64,000 nt of DNA, taken from positions 248,001 through 312,000 of the forward strand of contig NZ_JAIWNB010000002.1 in NCBI RefSeq assembly GCF_020215705.1, written 5' to 3'. The stretch comes from Nonomuraea aurantiaca (GTDB lineage Bacteria > Actinomycetota > Actinomycetes > Streptosporangiales > Streptosporangiaceae). The stretch's first letter is position 1; every line of letters begins with the position of its first letter. The position numbers and the translations under genes are program-made. Below the pieces are notes generated by a model that was not told the origin of the DNA, made no database searches, and worked only from the letters and a program-made list of their open reading frames with translations. Positions 62,101-64,000 of this stretch are shown here, piece by piece.

Positions 62101-64000
62101 GCTGCAGATCACGGTGAGCCCGGCCGACACCGCCGGACGGCGTGCGCTGACCGTCTTCTCCGCCTCGCCGGACTCCGAGTGGGTACGGCACGCGTCGGGC
62201 ACGCTCCTCGAAACCGCGGTTCCCGCTGGGGAGTTCGGCTGGGCCACGGCCTGGCCGCCCGTGGGCGGGTCGCCGGTGAACGTCGACGGCGGCTACGAGC
62301 GGCTGGCGGACTCGGGGTACGAGTACGGTCCGGCGTTCCAGGGCGTGCGAGCGGTGTGGCGGCGGGACGAGGAGCTGTTCGCGGAGGTCGTGGCGCCCGA
62401 CAGGGTGGAGCTCGACGGCTACGGGATGCACCCGGCGGTGCTCGACGCGGCGTTCCACCCGCTGCTGCTCGCGGGCTCGGGTTCGGGCTCCGGGGAGCTG
62501 CGGCTGCCGTTCGTGTTCCGGGGAGTGCGGCTGGGTGCGCCGGGGGCCTCTTCTGTGCTGCGGGTACGGCTGGCGTGGGCGGGCGACGACGCCGTGGTGG
62601 AGGCGGCCGACGTCTCCGGCCGGGCGGTGCTGTCGATCGAGTCGCTGCGGGCCAGGGCCGTACCGGTCGAGCCGTCGCCCTCAGGGGGCGCGGTCCCGCA
62701 GGGGCTCGACTGGGTGAAGGTGCCCGTAGAGCGCGGCGGCGCGTCTTCGGAGGACGGTGGCTCGCGCTGGGTCTGGCTGGATGAGGACGACCTCACGGCG
62801 GCGTCAGGCGGATCGGGCAGGCCGGGCGCACCGGCGGCTTCGGAGGCGGGCGTCGCGGACTTCGTCGCGGTCCGGTGCGAGGCCCCTTCCACGAGCGTGA
62901 CCGCCGGGGCGCGGGAGTTGTTCGGCCGGGTGCTGGACCTGCTGCGGAGCTGGCCGGTCGACGCGCGGGCCCGGCTGGTGTTCGTCACCCGGGGCGTCCT
63001 CGCCACAGACCATGTCGACGCCGCGGCCGTGGCCGCCGGGGTCGTCTGGGGCCTCGTCCGGTCGGCGCAGACCGAGCAGCCAGGGCGGTTCGCGCTGGTG
63101 GACGCGGAAGAGGGCGTCACGGACTGGGACCTGGTGGCGGCGGCGATCGACGCCGGTGAGCCGCAGCTGGCGATACGCGATGGAGTGCCGCTGGCGCCCC
63201 GCCTGACCCGCCGTCCGGCCACATCGTCCGCCCATGGCGCGGGCGCGACCACGGCTTCTCCCCAAGGCACGGGCACGGTGCTGGTGACCGGCGGGACCGG
63301 TGGGCTGGGCGCTCTGGTCGCGCGGCGGCTGGTGGAGCGGCATGGGGTACGGGAGCTGCTGCTGGTCTCGCGGCGCGGGCCCGAGGCGCCGGGGGCAGGC
63401 GAGTTGGTGTCGAGCCTGGCGGACCTCGGGGCGCGGGTCACGGTGACCGCCTGCGACGTGTCCGACCGCGACGCTCTGGCCGTACTGCTGGCCTCGATCC
63501 CCGAAGACCGGCCGCTGACCGGCGTGGTGCACACCGCGGGAGTCCTGGACGACGCCACTCTGGAGGGGCTGTCGGAGCGGAAGCTGGAGACGGTGTTCGC
63601 CCCGAAGGCGGACGCGGCGTGGCACCTGCACGAGCTGACCCGGGGCCTGCCGCTGACCTCGTTCGTGGTGTTCTCGTCGCTGGCGGGCGTGCTGGGCAAT
63701 GCCGGGCAGGGCAACTACGCCGCCGCGAACGCGTTCCTCGACGTGCTGGCCACGCACCGGCGCGGGCTCGGCCTGCCCGCGGTGTCGGTGGCCTGGGGGC
63801 TGTGGGACACCGGCTCTGGCATGACCGGTGCGCTGACCGCGGCCGACACCGCCCGCCTGGCCCGCGCGGGAGTGGCGCCGCTGAGCGTGGTGCAGGGGCT
63901 GGAGCTGTTCGACGCGGCGCTCGGCGGTGACGAGGCCCTCGTCGTCGCCTCCGGCTGGGACGGTACCGGGCTGCGGGCCAGAGCCACGGCGGGTGACCTG
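59102..64000 (+). CDS. Modular type I PKS 3: module 3 (KS-AT-DH-KR...), cut at the window edge
   Basis: An open frame from ATG 59102 (GCGAAAGGCGACAG upstream) runs 1633 codons to the edge without a stop. It has an N-terminal docking helix ([20 protein letters not shown]), KS with Cys207, AT with GHSQGE (646) and YASH (746; methylmalonyl type), DH with His953 ([11 protein letters not shown]), and KR with LDD and Tyr1539 (GQGNYAAAN). The ACP and anything further lie outside the window. The AT is strongly similar to that of module 1 in DNA as well as protein. Without an ER this extension should add a 2-methyl-alkene. Confidence 0.95.
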   Translation, partial: MSTEDKLRDYLKRVTVELTQTRRRLAEIEDRRHEPIAIIGMACRYPGGVTGPEDLWEVVSSGVDAIGEFPADRGWDLDALYDPAPDAFGTSYTRHGGFLYDAGDFDAPFFGMSPRGALATDPQHRLFLEVSWEAFERAGLDPDALRGSRTGVYAGTMYEYYADRYLGAIPESVEGTLLTSSTPSVLSGRVAYTFGLEGPAVTLDTACSSSLVTVHLAVQALRRGECALALAGGVTVMAAPDPFVEFSRQQALSPDGRCKAFSAAADGAAWAEGAGVILLERLSDAQREGRRILAVIRGSAVNQDGASNGMTAPSGPAQREVYRQALADARLEPRDVDAVEAHGTGTRLGDPIEAESIIAAYGQDRPADRPLRLGSVKSNIGHTQAAAGVAGVIKMVKALEHRTLPATLHVDEPTPHADWSAGAVELLTEAVAWPVSDRPMRAAVSGFGISGTNAHVILEQAPEVVPEPVAVDGPLVWALSAKTEMSLHAQAGRLRTYAATAADEDLAVAGAVLARRARFAHRAVVVAADRDELVAGLAALAAGESHAAVTSGTAPADVRPVFVFPGQGSQWTGMAVDLLESSEVFREWMSRCDAALAPYTGWSVVGALRAGELVGSEVIQPALFAVMVSLAEVWRSLGVDPAAVVGHSQGEIAAACVAGALTLDDAARIVALRSQAVVRGLAATGGMLAVALPAEEVRLEPWADRLWVAVHSGPAGTVVAGDVDALDEFAAACGETVRVRRIAVDYASHTPHVEVLREELLATLAGIAPQATDVAFSSSMAGTFVEPTGLDAAYWYDNLRNPVLFRESVGAFASFGTPLFVEVSPHPVLGGDIEDICHEAGMTAGVCGSLRRGAGDWRRFLAALAQAWVLGADVDWRVALADVPYRQVDVPTYAFDRRTYWLKTGERRARQAGGTGIGGSRHPLLTAVVPVADDGFLLNGRLSPAALPWLADHSVSGSVLLPGAAFVELALEAVAVADCDLLEELTLEAPLVLPATGEVGLQITVSPADTAGRRALTVFSASPDSEWVRHASGTLLETAVPAGEFGWATAWPPVGGSPVNVDGGYERLADSGYEYGPAFQGVRAVWRRDEELFAEVVAPDRVELDGYGMHPAVLDAAFHPLLLAGSGSGSGELRLPFVFRGVRLGAPGASSVLRVRLAWAGDDAVVEAADVSGRAVLSIESLRARAVPVEPSPSGGAVPQGLDWVKVPVERGGASSEDGGSRWVWLDEDDLTAASGGSGRPGAPAASEAGVADFVAVRCEAPSTSVTAGARELFGRVLDLLRSWPVDARARLVFVTRGVLATDHVDAAAVAAGVVWGLVRSAQTEQPGRFALVDAEEGVTDWDLVAAAIDAGEPQLAIRDGVPLAPRLTRRPATSSAHGAGATTASPQGTGTVLVTGGTGGLGALVARRLVERHGVRELLLVSRRGPEAPGAGELVSSLADLGARVTVTACDVSDRDALAVLLASIPEDRPLTGVVHTAGVLDDATLEGLSERKLETVFAPKADAAWHLHELTRGLPLTSFVVFSSLAGVLGNAGQGNYAAANAFLDVLATHRRGLGLPAVSVAWGLWDTGSGMTGALTAADTARLARAGVAPLSVVQGLELFDAALGGDEALVVASGWDGTGLRARATAGDL

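Overview
The window is very GC-rich, third-position-biased DNA from a filamentous actinomycete. The signs are several SARP/LAL/NarL-type regulators, tightly overlapping biosynthetic operons and modular PKS genes with Streptomyces/Nonomuraea-like docking ends. The species cannot be fixed from sequence alone. Apart from the partial secreted GH92 alpha-mannosidase at the left edge, essentially everything looks like one large secondary-metabolite gene cluster. It continues past the right edge, because the third PKS gene is cut there.

Layout. (1) 2.2-9.3 kb: an acyl-CoA carboxylase carboxyltransferase (extender-unit supply), then a leftward regulatory operon SARP > 2-isopropylmalate-synthase-like > giant LAL/LuxR regulator. 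(2) 9.5-15.2 kb: a UbiA prenyltransferase, a cytosolic NarL-type sensor kinase and its response regulator, an aldo/keto reductase, and a metallophosphoesterase/Sfp-type PPTase pair. (3) 15.5-18.6 kb: a second SARP with an NB-ARC-like ATPase domain whose 3' end overlaps, antisense, a class A flavin hydroxylase. (4) 18.7-31.3 kb: one long rightward operon for a reducing type II PKS: FabG, ACP, FabZ-like dehydratase, GcvT-like protein, a single-chain KS-CLF fusion, nitroreductase, FAD oxidoreductase, epoxide-hydrolase-like protein, discrete malonyl transferase, two AcpS relatives, a SnoaL-like protein, a hydrolase and a NosD-like beta-helix. (5) 31.3-35.7 kb: ABC exporter (ATPase plus two permeases) and a TrmB/LuxR-like regulator. 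(6) 35.7-44.3 kb: a leftward operon of a freestanding condensation-domain protein, an unrecognised 294-aa protein and a cysteine desulfurase; a rightward trio of ACP, AMP ligase and PLP-dependent decarboxylase; and a second freestanding condensation-domain protein. (7) 44.7-64.0 kb: three modular type I PKS genes.

How it may work together (inference). The modular PKS starts with a KSQ-AT(methylmalonyl)-ACP loading module, predicted to give a propionyl starter. It is followed by three KS-AT-DH-KR-ACP modules selecting methylmalonyl, malonyl and methylmalonyl, so the chain at the right edge would be a dimethyl-nonatrienoyl thioester if every domain works. The type II operon should make a second, linear reduced or polyene acyl chain. 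The ACP/ligase/decarboxylase trio resembles systems that load an amino acid on a carrier protein and decarboxylate it there. The two stand-alone condensation proteins are candidates for joining these parts by amide or ester bonds, and the desulfurase with its unknown partner suggests sulfur insertion. I do not recognise this combination as any characterised cluster.

Regulation visible in the DNA: heptamer direct repeats at 11-bp period, the signature of SARP operators, occur at several control regions (13337, 13521, 15311, 15390 and 18627). Clear intrinsic terminators lie at 3725, 15167, 35693 and 42792. TTA codons occur in at least six regulatory or supply genes, and I saw none in the PKS genes.
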